From Chaenocephalus aceratus (taxonomy: Eukaryota; Chordata; Actinopteri; Perciformes; Channichthyidae): a stretch of 64,000 nt of DNA. The DNA is taken from contig CM043789.1 of assembly GCA_023974075.1 (NCBI GenBank), positions 30,687,238 through 30,751,237 on the forward strand, written 5' to 3'. Position 1 is the stretch's first letter, and each line of letters starts with the position of its first letter. The translations under genes and the position numbers were made by a program. Positions 50,189 through 62,093 of the stretch are shown here, piece by piece. Under the pieces are notes generated by a model that was not told where the DNA came from, made no database searches, and saw nothing but the letters and a program-made list of their open reading frames with translations.

Positions 50189-51643
50189 TTAGACTGACTT
50201 TGAGACTTCTTTGGTGTCAATAGAGCTCATTTGTGACTTTTCATCATAGCTTATGAGGGCCTGGTGTCCCCTGTCAAAGTCAGACGGCACGTCAAAGAAG
50301 AGATCATCATCAAAGCAGTCCTTGTCGGAAGGGGAAGCCATGAAGGGCAGCTTTATGACCATACCAGTGAGCAGCCCACCGACAGCAGATGCTGCGATGG
50401 TGGCGAAAATAGCTGCCACCTGGTAGAGGGCTTGTTCCTGCGCACTACGTCCCAAGCCCGGCTTCAGCCCGGGAATCAGCTTCTGCAGCTCCAGGAGCTT
50501 TGGGTCTCCCGCCGGTGGAGCACGATGGGAAAATATCTGGTACATGCTGGGCCCGTAGGTTTCCTCTGTAGCGAGGAGGATGCCACAGATCCCTGCTGTG
50601 GATGAAATGAGGCCAGTGAGTCCGTGCAGGTTGTGAATGCCACACTGGTCTTGGATCCTCATGTGTCGAGCCATAAAGGGGGTCAGGTACCTGTATCCAA
50701 AGAAACAGGCGGTGCAGCCCATGATGCCCAGGACGTATGCGGCTACAGGGGAAATCATCATGTCCACAGAAGCCCCAACAGTCACACCCCCTGCCAGAGT
50801 CACATTCTGAATGTCCGCCATTGTGAGCTTGCCTCTCTTGTTGAACACTGCAGAGAGAGCAAAGGCAGTGATAGTGGAGGAGCTCAGACCTATAAAAGTG
50901 TGGAGTATTGCTCTGTGTTGATCATCACCCTTCAGGGTCAGAGCAGAGTTAAATGAAGGCCAGAACACCCAGAGGAACAAGGTCCCCATCACAGAGAGGA
51001 TGTCCGATTGATAACTGGTGATCTCTTTTGAATGTCCCTTATTCAGGCTTGGGCGGTACAGCACAAATGTCACGCCTAGACCAAAGTAGCAGGCAAACAG
51101 GTGAATAAGTATAGAGCCGCCTGCGTCATTGATCCTTATGTACTTCAATACAGCCCACTCTACCACAGAAAACATAGGGATTTCCAGCAGAGCCATAACC
51201 AGCAGCTGAACAGGACTTGTTTTTCCAATAACGGCTCCGAAAGAGATGAGCACAACGGCACAGGCAAACTCTGCATTCAGCAGGTTGATAACCCCCAGGT
51301 GAATTTTACCATCATAGTAAAACTGGAAAAAACCTTGTATCACGATCGCCCACTGGATTGCGAATGTAGCTGTAAGAAAATTGAAGATCATTCCACTGAA
51401 GCCGTAAAATCGGAAGAAGGCGAGCAGACAGCCGAAGCCTACAAAGATCATTACTTGTACGTCAGCAAAGTAGGGATAGTCTCGATACAAAGAGTTCTCC
51501 ATTGGGTTAGTCTCATTGTTCTGCAGCCTTGCATTGGCATTATCATCATACGTTACAAAAAGAGAAAAAAGAATGATCATAACAACCTCAAACACCAGAA
51601 CTAGCACCGGCAGGCGCACTCTTAAACTTGTAGATGTATTCAT
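50189..51643 (-). CDS. rhcg: Rh family ammonia channel, RhCG-like, intronless
   Basis: A single uninterrupted frame of 484 residues, full length for an Rh glycoprotein. Rh proteins are trimeric membrane channels passing NH3 (and possibly CO2); in fish, RhCG types serve ammonia excretion in gill and skin. Conserved features include an N-glycosylation site in the first loop (NET, Asn43). The QGFFQF block (residues about 103-108) and WPSFNSA (about 228-234) supply the phenylalanine gate. The twin pore histidines are His181 (GGSILIHLF) and His340 (GIHNLHGLTG). Others are NAEFACA, SFGAVIGK, TLAGGV and the tail block PFMASPSDKDCFDDD. About twelve hydrophobic segments are visible. The ATG at 51641-51643 gives the family start (SLRVRLPVLVLV). 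RHCG genes are normally split into about ten exons, so this copy probably arose by retroposition but stays intact. A TATA box lies just upstream. The exact paralogue (rhcg1, rhcg2 or rhcgl1) cannot be fixed here. Confidence 0.92.
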   Translation of the reverse strand: MNTSTSLRVRLPVLVLVFEVVMIILFSLFVTYDDNANARLQNNETNPMENSLYRDYPYFADVQVMIFVGFGCLLAFFRFYGFSGMIFNFLTATFAIQWAIVIQGFFQFYYDGKIHLGVINLLNAEFACAVVLISFGAVIGKTSPVQLLVMALLEIPMFSVVEWAVLKYIRINDAGGSILIHLFACYFGLGVTFVLYRPSLNKGHSKEITSYQSDILSVMGTLFLWVFWPSFNSALTLKGDDQHRAILHTFIGLSSSTITAFALSAVFNKRGKLTMADIQNVTLAGGVTVGASVDMMISPVAAYVLGIMGCTACFFGYRYLTPFMARHMRIQDQCGIHNLHGLTGLISSTAGICGILLATEETYGPSMYQIFSHRAPPAGDPKLLELQKLIPGLKPGLGRSAQEQALYQVAAIFATIAASAVGGLLTGMVIKLPFMASPSDKDCFDDDLFFDVPSDFDRGHQALISYDEKSQMSSIDTKEVSKSV

Positions 51644-51684
51644 GATGATGCAGTAGTTGCTGCTCCAACTGCAGAAACATCCCC

Positions 51685-51690
51685 TTTATA
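51685..51690 (-). promoter_or_regulatory. rhcg: TATA box of the Rh gene
   Basis: GGTATAAAGGGG on the minus strand lies about 45 bases before the start codon. This implies a very short 5' UTR of some 15-20 bases if initiation is at the usual distance. Confidence 0.55.
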
Positions 51691-52324
51691 CCTCTTCTTA
51701 ATCAGATAACAGCGTTGCCATAACCCAGTGATTAATAACAGGTCACTGTAGCACTGTCTAAAGGTGAAGGATGATTTTTAAGAACATGATAAGTAAAGAC
51801 AATGTAAACGATTAACAAGGGTGCTATAAAACAAATGCTTGAATTGATTTGATAACACAATAAAAATTAAGGCTGCATTCTGACACTCATCACTGTGCCA
51901 TGTGGTAATGGTTTAATTTCAGTTTTATTCACAATTACCTTGAGTTTTCTCATGTTCATTTATTTAGCAATTTGAAAATACAGTAAAAACAATTGCATAG
52001 CTTAACTGATACATTTACACCATCGACCATGCAGATCATTACTTTATTTTTTGGGTTCACGTAATGACAGCTGATCTAAGATTAAAACTCACCAACAACA
52101 TAATGAAACTAGAGAATGCAATTCCTGAATAAATTGCTAGTGGGAATGCTTTATGCTGAAAAGCTGACGCTGAATTGCTATGCTGAAATGTAATGGACTA
52201 TGGTGATTTGATGTATATCTGAATGCACCTGCCAATTGCCTGGTCAAGTTAGATGCTGCGTATCACAGTGCACGAAGATTTGTGACAAACTGTAAAGCAT
52301 TAACCCATCACTGTAACTGTGAGG

Positions 52325-52600
52325 GACTCAAATAGTGCCTGCTTGCACTTAGATTTGCTCTGATTCTGCTCAAACTGTACGCTTGCACTCAGATATATTG
52401 CTGCTTACAGATTTGTTCTGCTCTCAGATTTATTCTGTGCGCCCTCAAACTTTTGTGCAACAATCCTGTCAAAATCCCTCAACCAATAGCAGGCCAGCTG
52501 TCCTTGCGGGTGCGTTCGCTTTACTTATTACAGCGTCCCGTAAGGGCGGTTACTCTTTGGTTTATAAACTCCCGCCCTCCACGGCTTTATAACATAGCAT
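52325..52600. repeat. Degenerate repeat with CAGATTTGTTCTG-type units
   Basis: Units of the form (T/G)CACTCAGAT(T/A)T and CAGATTTGTTCTGCTC recur about every 20-30 bases to about 52440, followed by a GC-richer stretch. Probably part of a dispersed element whose ends I could not define. The rest of 51720-53250 shows nothing recognised. Confidence 0.35.
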
Positions 52601-53254
52601 ACTGCACTTAACAGATAGTTGGAATGATGTATCAGCATTCCCACTAAATTAAAGGTGAACTTTAACCTCAGTTCACATTTGTTCTTTGTATTTATTAACA
52701 AGTCAGAACAAGTCAGACGGCTGCTGCACACAAGTCTATTTGGAGTTGCCGATAGCGTAGTTTAAAAAATATATATTTAAGATAGATAAATACGAATAAG
52801 TTAAATATGTGTGTTTGTTGGTGTAATACTTATTTCGGCCATAATAAGTGCACCACCACCCCATAGTCTAATTTACCTTGAAGATAGCATAATGTTTTTA
52901 GCTCTATCTCCAAAACATGGGGAAGACACATACTGAACAAAATAAAAGAAATAAAAACTGAAACTTCTTCATCAGGCAAAACTCTTCCCCTTGTTTCACC
53001 ACAGCTTTTCACAAAGACATTTAGAAAGAATATTCTGGCGTGTTTTTAATTCAAAAATACAGGATGAAACATTTTGGAATGACTTGATATCAAATGGATG
53101 GATCACATGCATTATTGTCTCTCTCTTACCTCTCTGGGCTTCTGTAGAGAGGTTATAGCTTGTGCATTTTGGTTCGGTATCACCCTTATGATACATCAAT
53201 CTCGGTCCAGTGTGCGTTTCACCTTCTCCCTCCGGATCAGTAAAGGCAGCAAAC

Positions 53255-53325
53255 AAAACAGAGAAGAAGACGAAGACGACGAAGAAGAAGAAGACGAAGA
53301 AGAAGAAGAAAACAGAAGGAAAGGC
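53255..53325. repeat. Purine-rich (GAA/GAC)n tract
   Basis: Imperfect GAA and GAC triplets on the + strand, in the probable arfgap1 5' region. It keeps frames open by chance (poly-E or poly-F). Confidence 0.75.
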
Positions 53326-53329
53326 AGGC

Positions 53330-53539
53330 TCCCATGATGCATTGCACTGCCAACGTATGCAAACCAGGAACATGGCTACCGGTGCTTAACAGCAGCAATC
53401 CATCGTTCCAAAACACTTATGAGGGTCTGACACAGTCTGTCACAGTGTCATATTTGCCGGTTCTCCGTCAGAGAGGAAAAGCCTTCGTAGAGTTTCCAGC
53501 TGAGGCTCAGAAAACACCGCTGTTCATCATCACAGACAG
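53330..53539 (+). other. arfgap1: Possible first exon of arfgap1
   Basis: The stretch ends in a good donor (GACAG|GTAACG), and the next acceptor on this strand with a coding exon is at 55867. A 68-codon frame runs into the donor. Joined to 55867 it would overlap the arfgap1 start codon in another frame and stop within that exon, so I treat it as leader and not as amino-terminal coding sequence. The encoded residues match no family I know. Confidence 0.35.
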
Positions 53540-53806
53540 GTAACGGTCAGTTGCCTCGGTCCACAGCTAACGTTAGCATCATCGCTAGTTTCCATATCAA
53601 TCTATTAAAATATAGCCTTTTGGTGTGATGTCCATGTAGAAACGACCCTTACATCATGACCAGGAATAAGACACCGTAACAGTGTTGTTATATTTTAGTT
53701 GTATGTTGTTAATATACACGAAGATTAACATCTCTAGTGTTTGCTAACGTAACGAGTATAGGAGCCTTGACACGACTGCAGTTATGTATGGAAATCTCAT
53801 CATATC

Positions 53807-54231
53807 CAGAGGTGGAAGAAGTACTCCGATCTTGCACTAAAGTAAAAGGAGAAATACCAGAGTCTATGAATACTCTGTTGGAAGCAAAAACCCTTCATTG
53901 CAAATATTACTCAAGTAAAAGTACACAAGTATTAGCATCAAAATACCTAAAGTACCAACACAAAAAGTACTTGTTATGCAGATCAATTTTCTAGTAATAT
54001 ATATGTTTTGATAATATGTATCACAACTGGTAAACTTGGAGCTAATTTAATTTATTTTGTATGCTGCAGGATAGCAAGTGCATTTACTCTAGGTGTAACT
54101 AAAGTCTTATTTATAACCTCTAAATTGTAGTAGAGTAGAAGTACAAAGTGGCAAAAGATACCTACTAGTATCTGAAAATTGCACTTAATTACAGTACTTG
54201 AGTACATTTACTTTGTTACTTTACACCACTG
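53807..54231. mobile_element. hAT-like (Tol2/Ac-type ends) short MITE
   Basis: The left end CAGAGGTGGAAGAAGTACTC and the right end, read inward on the other strand, CAGTGGTGTAAAGTAACAAA are inverted repeats of hAT type. The 425-bp interior repeats AAAGTAC and AAGTA motifs and holds no transposase. It lies in the presumed first intron of arfgap1. Confidence 0.65.
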
Positions 54232-55877
54232 GAGGCAAGTAACATTTCCTCTTAATGTTTTTCTCAAAGCGAGGCTGGTTGGAGAAATGTAATCCTACCA
54301 GTCGACTGTTTTATTTGCTAAATATTCTTCACCTGAATGTCTACATAGATTTGTAAAGAGTGCCTCACTGTGAAAACATTACACCTGTATGAGATCATAC
54401 ATTTCATGTCCAACCTAATACAGTTGTGGTTTATACTACTGTTCCTGATTTTTCTTTTTATAGTAACAACAGTATCTTTAAACCTCGGTAGTACTGACTA
54501 ACTTAGTTAGTAAAAGAATAAGGTGATCCTAATACCATTGTAGATTAAATATCTTTGGGTCATATTGGGTTTAGCAAAAACTGAGGGGAAAACCTTCCCC
54601 AACTCAATAACTTTCACTTGAAACATACCCATCGGTATAAATGATAAGGCTGGCGTTATCTGCTGGTATTGTGATTAAAGTTACATAACAAATACCAATA
54701 CCCCCAGTGCGTGTTCTCTAACCCTTTCTGACCTTATTGCTCTGGCTGTGGCTCGAAGTCCCAGGCCCATGCATTCTTACATAATATGTACATCTTTAAA
54801 ATAAATATATTTTTTGGTTCAAGAATTTACAGCAGAAGTACATTTTATGTATGATCTGCCTATATAAACTACAGTGCCAATTTTCTTTGCATGGAAGGGA
54901 CGGCATACAGATGAACGTTGTGGCTCCCTGATGTGTTTTCATATTCTCTGGATGACTAAACACAGGTTTATAACACAAAGGAAAACAATATATCATGCTT
55001 TGGCTCCTTATTTTTCTAAGTAGGACCCATTTATTGTTGGTCTTTGTCTTTTCATGAAATATTTTTGACATTACATAGCATCAGAATGTGTAGGATTTAA
55101 AGCAGTGAATGTGAAACTATATCACAATCACGGCTGTCTGAATGTTCTGGTAATTGCTTTATTAATCATCAACTTTGTGTGTCCCAGTGCCACGGACAAT
55201 AGAACACGTTGTGAAATTGATCTGAAATGTACAGCAATGTCTTTGTGGTGTACAAAAACAACATCTTGAATTAAAGCACAAGTGCTAATATATAATCATA
55301 TATGACTTTCCTTTCATCCACATTTGTGACATGCGTTATCTGTGACCTCTAAAAGTTGCAGTAATACTCTGATGAATATTGAGATTACTTTCTGTATCAT
55401 TCTGGGAAGGTCTTCTTGCAGCCTTTGCCCTATCTCTTGGCTGCAGCCTTCGAGCTGCTTTCATCCACCTGCCAGGCGAGGCGCAGTACACCTCAATCTA
55501 GCCTGCTGTCTTTGGAGCTGGGCCATGTTTATTTTAGATGACACCATCAAAGAAGTTTCCCTCACTACTTTGAAACAGAGATTTAAAGTTCAAATTCAGA
55601 AATGACAATCGACCTCATTAAATAATAGAAAATGTAACACTTATATTAAAGGAGAATTTTCTGTTGAGGAGACAATAAAAAACAAATCTGTGATCTCAGT
55701 ATTTGAAATAGTGCTCTGGTGTTGATACGGTTGTTTTAAAATTATAGGCAATTATTAGATTGTTACCTTAAAATTGTGTTTAGGAGTATTCATTTACAGG
55801 AGTATTTAGTGTCTTTTGATCAAGCTTAAACAAATGTTCCAAAGATCCTTTACCTTTCTCTTTCAGTGGGGTTCAAC

Positions 55878-58800
55878 ATGGCGAGTCCAAGGACCAGACG
55901 AGTTCTGAAGGAAGTGAGAACCCAAGAAGAGAATAATGTAAGTTCAATCAGGAGAGACGTGATGTATGAAATACATGTTTATTACCGGGACACATAATAT
56001 GAAGGAATAGTGATTGACGGATTATAACAAGTGAATGAAATGATGTTTGGCGATTAGGCCCCGGTTTGCAGGATGATCATTCAGGAGGGGAAAAAACCGC
56101 TCCGATTAACCCCCCCGGGGTCTAGACACTGGTGGTGGTGGTGATAAGTAGTTCGGTCCGGTCTGAAGGGAGAAGGTTTTAGCTTGGCCCTGTATGAGGA
56201 GACAGGAGGTGGAGGAGGGTTGGGCGTTGACACCTGAAATGACAACTGACAGAGAGGGAAGAGCAGATTTAAAGGGGTTAGCGGGTGCGATGATAGGTTG
56301 TGAGAAATGGTGGGAAATGATTGGCTAGCTGGGGAGTAACGCCCCCGATCACTTATTGAGAGAGGAGAGAGTATTGAAATGACGTGTAACAGCCAGAGGA
56401 TATTGGTCTTCCTTATTGAACTTGCGCTGAGCTTCATTTAGTTACTCATGTGGCTAGTTTTCATTTCTTATTCAGAATAGTTTCACCTCTCTGGCATCTT
56501 ATAATTCAGGTAGCAGGTGTTTGGGAGTCTTGCAAAGAAGCACCTTTCCACGATCAACGTTCTCCGCTCTCATCCATGTTCAGATAATCAATCAATCAAT
56601 CAATCAATGTTTATTTATATAGCCCAATATCACAAATGTTACATTTGTCTCAGTGGTCTTCACAGTGTGTACAGAATATCAGCATGACAATACGACACCC
56701 TCTGTCCTTAGACCCTCACATCGTACAAGGAAAAACTTCCGAAGAAAACCCACAGTTTAAAGGGAAAATGGGAGAAACCTCAGGGAGAGCAACAGAGGAG
56801 GGATCCCTCTCCCAGGACGGACAGACGTGCAATAGATGCCGTGTGTAAATTGAAAAGATAATACATTTGCAACATAGGTAGTCCAAATGTTTGGAAATGC
56901 ATGTGTGTATAATAGGAAGATGAATCCACGAGGATATCCATCCAGGACCGATGATCCAGGACCGCAGCCACGACTCGCGATCCAGGGCTCGCGATCCAGG
57001 GCTCGCGATCCAGGACACAGGACCGCAGGATCATCCATGACTCCGGATCCCGGCGTATATAGACACCAAAAAGAAAGAAATTTGGGGAAGCTGGGTTAAT
57101 CGGAACATGAGAGTACACAGGTATAGACAGAGAGAAGGAAGAAGTAAGATGTCCCCCGACAAACTATATCAGCAAAACTAGGGGCTGAATCTAATCAGCC
57201 CTAACTATAAGCTTTATCAAAAAGGAAGGTTTTAAGCGCACTCTTAAAAACGGATAGGGTGTCTGCCGCCCGAACACAAACTGGAAGCTGATTCCACAAA
57301 TGTGGAGCTTGATAAGAAAAGGCTCTGGCTCCCATTGTACTTTTAGAGATTCTAGGAACAACCAACAACCCTGCATTCTTGGAACGCAATGCCCTAGTAG
57401 GACAGTAGGTATAATGAGTTCTTTAAGGTAAGATGGCGCCTGCCCATTAAGGGCTTTGTAGGCGAGAAGAAGAATTTTAAATTCTATCCTGTGTTCTATA
57501 GGGAGCCAGTGTAAGGCAGCCAGAACAGGAGTAATGTGGTCCCTTTTCCTAACTCTGGTTAGTACACGAGCTGCAGCATTTTGAATCAACTGAAGCGACT
57601 TGACTGAGTTCTTGGTACTCCCTGATAATAAAGAGTTACAATAATCCAGCCTAGAAGTAACAAATGCATGGACTAGTTTCTCTGCATCGTTTTGAGGCAA
57701 GATATGCCTGATTTTTGCAATGTTACGTAGATGGAAGTAGGCGGTCCTTGAAATTGATTTTATGTGGGCGTTAAAGGATAAATCCTGATCAAATATAACA
57801 CCAAGATTTCTTACAGTCTCACTGGAGGCCAAATTAATGCCATCCATAGTTAGTATATCTTTAGATAATTTGTTTCGTAGATTCTTCGGGCCAAGTACAA
57901 TAACTTCAATTTTGGTCGTGTTTAACATCAAAAAGTTTAAGGTCATCCACGTTTTTAAGTCCTTAAGGCAGTCTTGAATTTTATTTAGATGATTAATTTC
58001 ATCAGGCTTGATTGATAAATATAGTTGAGTATCATCCGCATAACAATGAAAGTTTACAGAATGATTCCTTATAATATTGCCTAACGGAAGCATATATAAT
58101 GTGAACAAAATAGGTCCGAGCACTGAGCCCTGTGGCACTCCATGGCTAACTTTGGTTTGCGTGGAAGATTCATCGTTAACACGTACAAACTGAGAGCGTT
58201 CAGATAGATAGGACCTAAACCAGCCTAAAGCAGTTCCCTGTATGCCAACTAAGTGCTCTAGTCTTTGCAATAGGATATCATGGTCGATAGTATCAAATGC
58301 AGCACTGAGATCGAGCAAAACAAGAATAGAGACAAGTCCCTTGTCTGAGGCTATTGGAATGTCATTTGTGACTTTAACCAGAGCTGTCTCTGTGCTATGA
58401 TGTGTTCTAAAGCCAGACTGAAAATCTTCAAATAAATCATTGTTTTTTAAGTAATCACACAACTGTTTTGCGACCGCTTTCTCAAGAATTTTTGAGAGGA
58501 ACGGAAGATTAGAAATAGGTCTATAGTTGGCTAAAACCTCTGGATCGAGGTTGTGCTTTTTAAGAAGCGGTTTTATCACTGCTACTTTGAATGATTGTGG
58601 AACATAGCCTGATAATAAAGACATATTCATAATATTTAATAAAGAAGTGCTAATTAATGGAAAAACTTCCTTCAACAGCTTAGTTGGAATTGGGTCTAAC
58701 ATGCACGTTGATGGTTTAGAAGAGAGAATCATTGAATGTAATTGTTCAAGGTCTAATTTTATTCGCAGCGCATCTATAGCACTATCAACAACATGATCAA

Positions 58801-61800
58801 TTTGGGGTGGTGTAAATTTTGTATAAGTTTTCTCCCCTACATGCAGACATGCTATCGAGTTAAGTATTGGTGGAATCTCTTCCTTAAATGTGGCTAAAGC
58901 ACTAACAGATAGGTTTCTGCTGCAGGAGCTTTTGACTAATGCTTTGTAGTCTAGTAACAGTACTTCAAAAGTTACTAAGAAATGGTCGGATAAAGCAGGA
59001 TTATGCGGTTCGACTAATAGTTGCTCAATTTCAATACCATAAGTCAGAACAAGGTCGAGAGTGTGATTATAGCAGTGGGTTGGTTTATTTACACTCTGAC
59101 AGAAACCAACAGAATCTAATATAGAGTTAAATGCAACAGTAAGGCTATTTAAATGCTGGGAGTCATTTTAGACGGGAGTTTCACTGCCAGTGAACATCTT
59201 GTTGGCCTGCATCTCGGGCAATAACACCAGACAAATACGTCTACTAAACCTAAAAATAAACTATATAAATAAGTAAACATATTTTTGTTCTGTTCTGTTT
59301 AACTGACAAAGAAAAAAAACATTTATTTTATTTTTTATTTATTTTTTATTTAGCCTCAAGGCCTGGACATTCTATACAATAAAATGGTTACTGTGGGATT
59401 ACTGTTATCATTTTATAATGGGTTATTTAACTGACAAAGTCGGGAACATGCACAGCAGTTTTAACAGCTTGTAACCAAATGATTAGCATAAATAGGTTAT
59501 ATACATGCCCTGAAACAGATCAAGTGTGATTCCTACAAATATTTCATTATAGTTGTCATTATATTAGTAGTTTATCTTGAACCAAAATGCAAAGATCAGA
59601 TATCTGATATCATATCATCCTGTGGTTGGTTCATTTGCTTTAACACCAGTTTGCTTGGCAGACAAGGACCCATGTTTTCTTTTAAATGTAGGCTCAGGCA
59701 ACATTATCTTTTGTGTATGCATTTTTTTAGTTTTTTCTGAGCAGATGTTACAATTCATTCACTGTGCTTTGTTTTTTTTCAGCTATGTTATGAGTGTGGG
59801 GGTTTTAACCCTCAATGGGTTAGTGTGACTTATGGGATCTGGATTTGTCTTGAGTGCTCTGGCAAGCACAGGGGCCTGGGAGTACATCTGAGGTAAGACA
59901 AGTGATTTGTATTATGGTTTTGATAATAGTGGAGTTCTTGCCAGGTCTGATAATGATCTCTTCTGTCTTATCTGCAGTTTCGTGCGCTCTGTCACCATGG
60001 ACAAGTGGAAAGATATTGAGCTTGAGAAGATGAAAGTGGGAGGAAATGGGGAATTCCGCAAATTTCTCGAGCTCCAAGATGATTATGATCCCACCTGGAA
60101 TTTACAGGAGAAATACAACAGCAAACCTGCTGCACTCTTTAGAGACAAGGTGAGGTGTGCACCACTTCGACCAGTTCCACAGAGTTTAACCAACAAATTG
60201 TTCTCAACGCTGATGGTAGACTAGCATCGCCACCAGTTCTTTTTTTATTATCTATTTGTTTGATATGTTCACTGTGTACACCAACTGGAGGTTGGCTTGC
60301 TCTTACCGGAGGCACACCAGAAAAAAAAAAAAAGTTTTAACAACATGTTTATTTATTGACTTTTCATTCCTGTATAATCATTTTGCGCAAAGATGGCACT
60401 GTTTGTCAGAGCACTTCATCCTTCTGGGATTTCATGAAGAACAGCTCCAACGCCTGTGTGTATGGGAATACCTCTGGTGCTGGTCCATTAACTGCCAGTG
60501 TTTCCCACAGATCTGTTTCCCACATATCTGAAATAGCGGTAGTGGTGGTAGCGGGGGGGGGGTGTGAGGTGACGTGCAACAACATTAACCTTTCTGTTGG
60601 TCGCTTGTTAGCAGACCCTTCACGCGATGGCAGAGCGAACAGGTACAGGCAGGGCCCATAATGATAGCCCTCTAGTTTAAATCTACTACCCACACATGAA
60701 CATATGGAAATGGGTTACTATTTAAAAAAATTAATGTGTTTAGGAACCTATCCATGTGATTTTTAGTGGGAGTCGACCTCAAATCCTCTATGGGGGTCCA
60801 GGGGCATGCCCCCCCGGTAAGATTTAATTTTTTATTTTGGAGTTAAATGCATCAATCTGGTGCATTTTGAGGGGAAAATATAGAGACTAGATCTATGGAA
60901 ACACCTATATTAAACAGAACTGTATACATTTCAATAATCATAAAATCATGGCCATAACCAATAACATACCATTTCCAATATGAAAAAAACACTGAAAGTT
61001 GTTTATTAATTTATTTTTGGTTCATTTATAGTTGTGAGTGTGTCTGTGCTCCTGAATCAGCCTCTCCTGTCTCCCTCCTCTCCCCCCTGCTCCTCTTTGA
61101 GGCAGCAGCAAAGACTAGTTTTCTCTCAACAAGTTTTAAAAGTGTATCTTACCTTTTTTCACCTTAATATGTGTTTACATAACTGGTGACCACACCGTTT
61201 GAGACCCACTGAGAACTTAGACTAAGTTAACTATCTAAACACTCAGAGAGTCCTTTACCTCACCTGAGCTGAGCTTATCCCGAGCTTGAAGGACACACAG
61301 AGACCAATCTAGGGCTTTGATTTATGATCTGTATGACAGTGGCCATGTCGGCAGGCCACATCATGTGGACAGCCAGTCACCCTGTGTGAGGCAGGCCACT
61401 TAACAGGCCAGAAGGAGGCGAGATCAGTGCAAGGGAGCGAGGGATCATTGTCCACAAGTTAATCGATCGCAGATGGCGTCGTGGTCACGGACGAATAAAA
61501 AAAATAAGAAAAAAAAATTATTATTAAAAAAACAAAACGTAAATGGTTCGCGAAATATACTTGGGCGGCCGTTAATATACCTGGGCGGCCCGCCCAAGTA
61601 TAGTCTATGTGTGGGAAACCCTGGTATATGTACACGATTCAAAACGAGCTATTGAGACCATAAACTCTCATTGACTGAAGATGTGCAAACTGAGGAATGG
61701 CCCCCTGCTGGCTATAAGAAAGAATGCAAGTGTAAAGCACTTCAGTGTTTTTACGTATCACGTTCAGACCCTGAGGTTGCTTGTTTGTAGGAACTTGATT

Positions 61801-62093
61801 TTAAATGTACACACTCTGTATGACAGGTTGCAACCATAGCAGAGGGTAAGGAGTGGTCCATTGAGACGTCCTCGGCCAGAAACTGGACATCTCCTCAACC
61901 CAATGCCGGCCTTTCATCCTCTCATCGGTAAGAGTGATGGATTTTTTCTTTTACACGCTCTCACTACAGGACAGGTTTTAAAGCAGTGATTTTATGTTTC
62001 ACACAGCTCTGGAGGACCGGGACAAAGCTCAGCGAAACCCGGCGACAAAGCTTTTGAAGACTGGCTGAGTGATGATGTTAACTCATATCAGAG
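55878..62093 (+). CDS. arfgap1: ADP-ribosylation factor GTPase-activating protein 1, amino-terminal exons (continues beyond window)
   Basis: ARFGAP1 stimulates GTP hydrolysis by Arf1 on Golgi membranes and controls COPI coat cycling. Coding exons seen are 55878-55937, 59783-59892, 59978-60149, 61827-61927 and 62007-62093, all phases joining; later exons lie outside. The start [13 protein letters not shown] is the conserved family start. The zinc finger [11 protein letters not shown]...ICLECSG is CX2CX16CX2C, and the catalytic arginine lies in [43 protein letters not shown] and AALFRDKV complete the GAP domain. The next exons ([23 protein letters not shown] and [16 protein letters not shown]) lead towards the lipid-packing (ALPS) region, which lies past the right edge. 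The introns hold an L2 LINE, a hAT-like element and a second L2 LINE. Confidence 0.95.
56050..56440. repeat. Suspected dispersed repeat in arfgap1 intron
   Basis: This G-rich stretch with GGTGGTGGTGGTG and CGGTCCGGTCTGAAGGGAG-type blocks differs in composition from the AT-rich intron around it. It resembles transposon-derived sequence, but I could not find its ends or class. The 118-codon minus-strand frame is not supported. Confidence 0.3.
56940..57020. repeat. Small minisatellite in the L2 3' UTR
   Basis: CTCGCGATCCAGG-type units occur three times in tandem near 56975-57012, next to GATCCAGGACCG and related half-units. It gives a locally CpG-rich, palindrome-prone patch within the LINE. 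Confidence 0.6.
57191..59163 (-). pseudogene. L2 LINE endonuclease remnant and reverse transcriptase
   Basis: The frame is open from the truncated 5' edge without an initiating ATG; from the first ATG at 58732 it spans 513 codons. RT landmarks are intact: [49 protein letters not shown] (palm A), [14 protein letters not shown] and [10 protein letters not shown] (palm C). After them come [39 protein letters not shown] and [10 protein letters not shown]. Near 57400 the frame shifts: the true carboxyl end ([16 protein letters not shown] to FLFDKAYS) is in the 57201-57389 frame. The copy has lost the endonuclease core, so it cannot move by itself, although the RT catalytic residues remain. Confidence 0.87.
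60496..61623. mobile_element. hAT-like non-autonomous element in arfgap1 intron 4
   Basis: The left end CAGTGTTTCCCACAGATCTG and the right end, read inward on the other strand, CAGGGTTTCCCACACATAGA share the CAG-GTTTCCCACA hAT terminal pattern. The interior of 1.1 kb ends in a GGGCGGCC-rich palindromic patch and has no transposase frame. I could not confirm an 8-bp target duplication. Confidence 0.6.

Larger units (their letters stand above)
56583..59165 (-). mobile_element. L2-clade LINE (Maui-like), 5'-truncated, inserted antisense in arfgap1 intron
   Basis: Read on the minus strand it runs from a truncated endonuclease through a full reverse transcriptase to a 3' UTR of about 0.6 kb. It ends in a TATATAAATAAACATTGATT block with TGAT repeats (AATC units on the + strand at 56588-56606). 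The endonuclease carboxyl end is recognisable by [10 protein letters not shown] and SDHFLVTFE. The copy starts abruptly near 59165, which is typical 5' truncation. Its antisense direction relative to arfgap1 avoids sense poly(A) signals. Confidence 0.88.

Noticed and set aside
51101..51604. 167-codon plus-strand frame
   Set aside because: Antisense of the Rh channel coding frame.
59156..59224. Plus-strand LGVILDGSF frame at the L2 5' edge, suggestive of an inverted LINE piece from twin priming
   Set aside because: The first part is already explained by the minus-strand endonuclease frame ([12 protein letters not shown]), and the match is too short and divergent to support an inversion.
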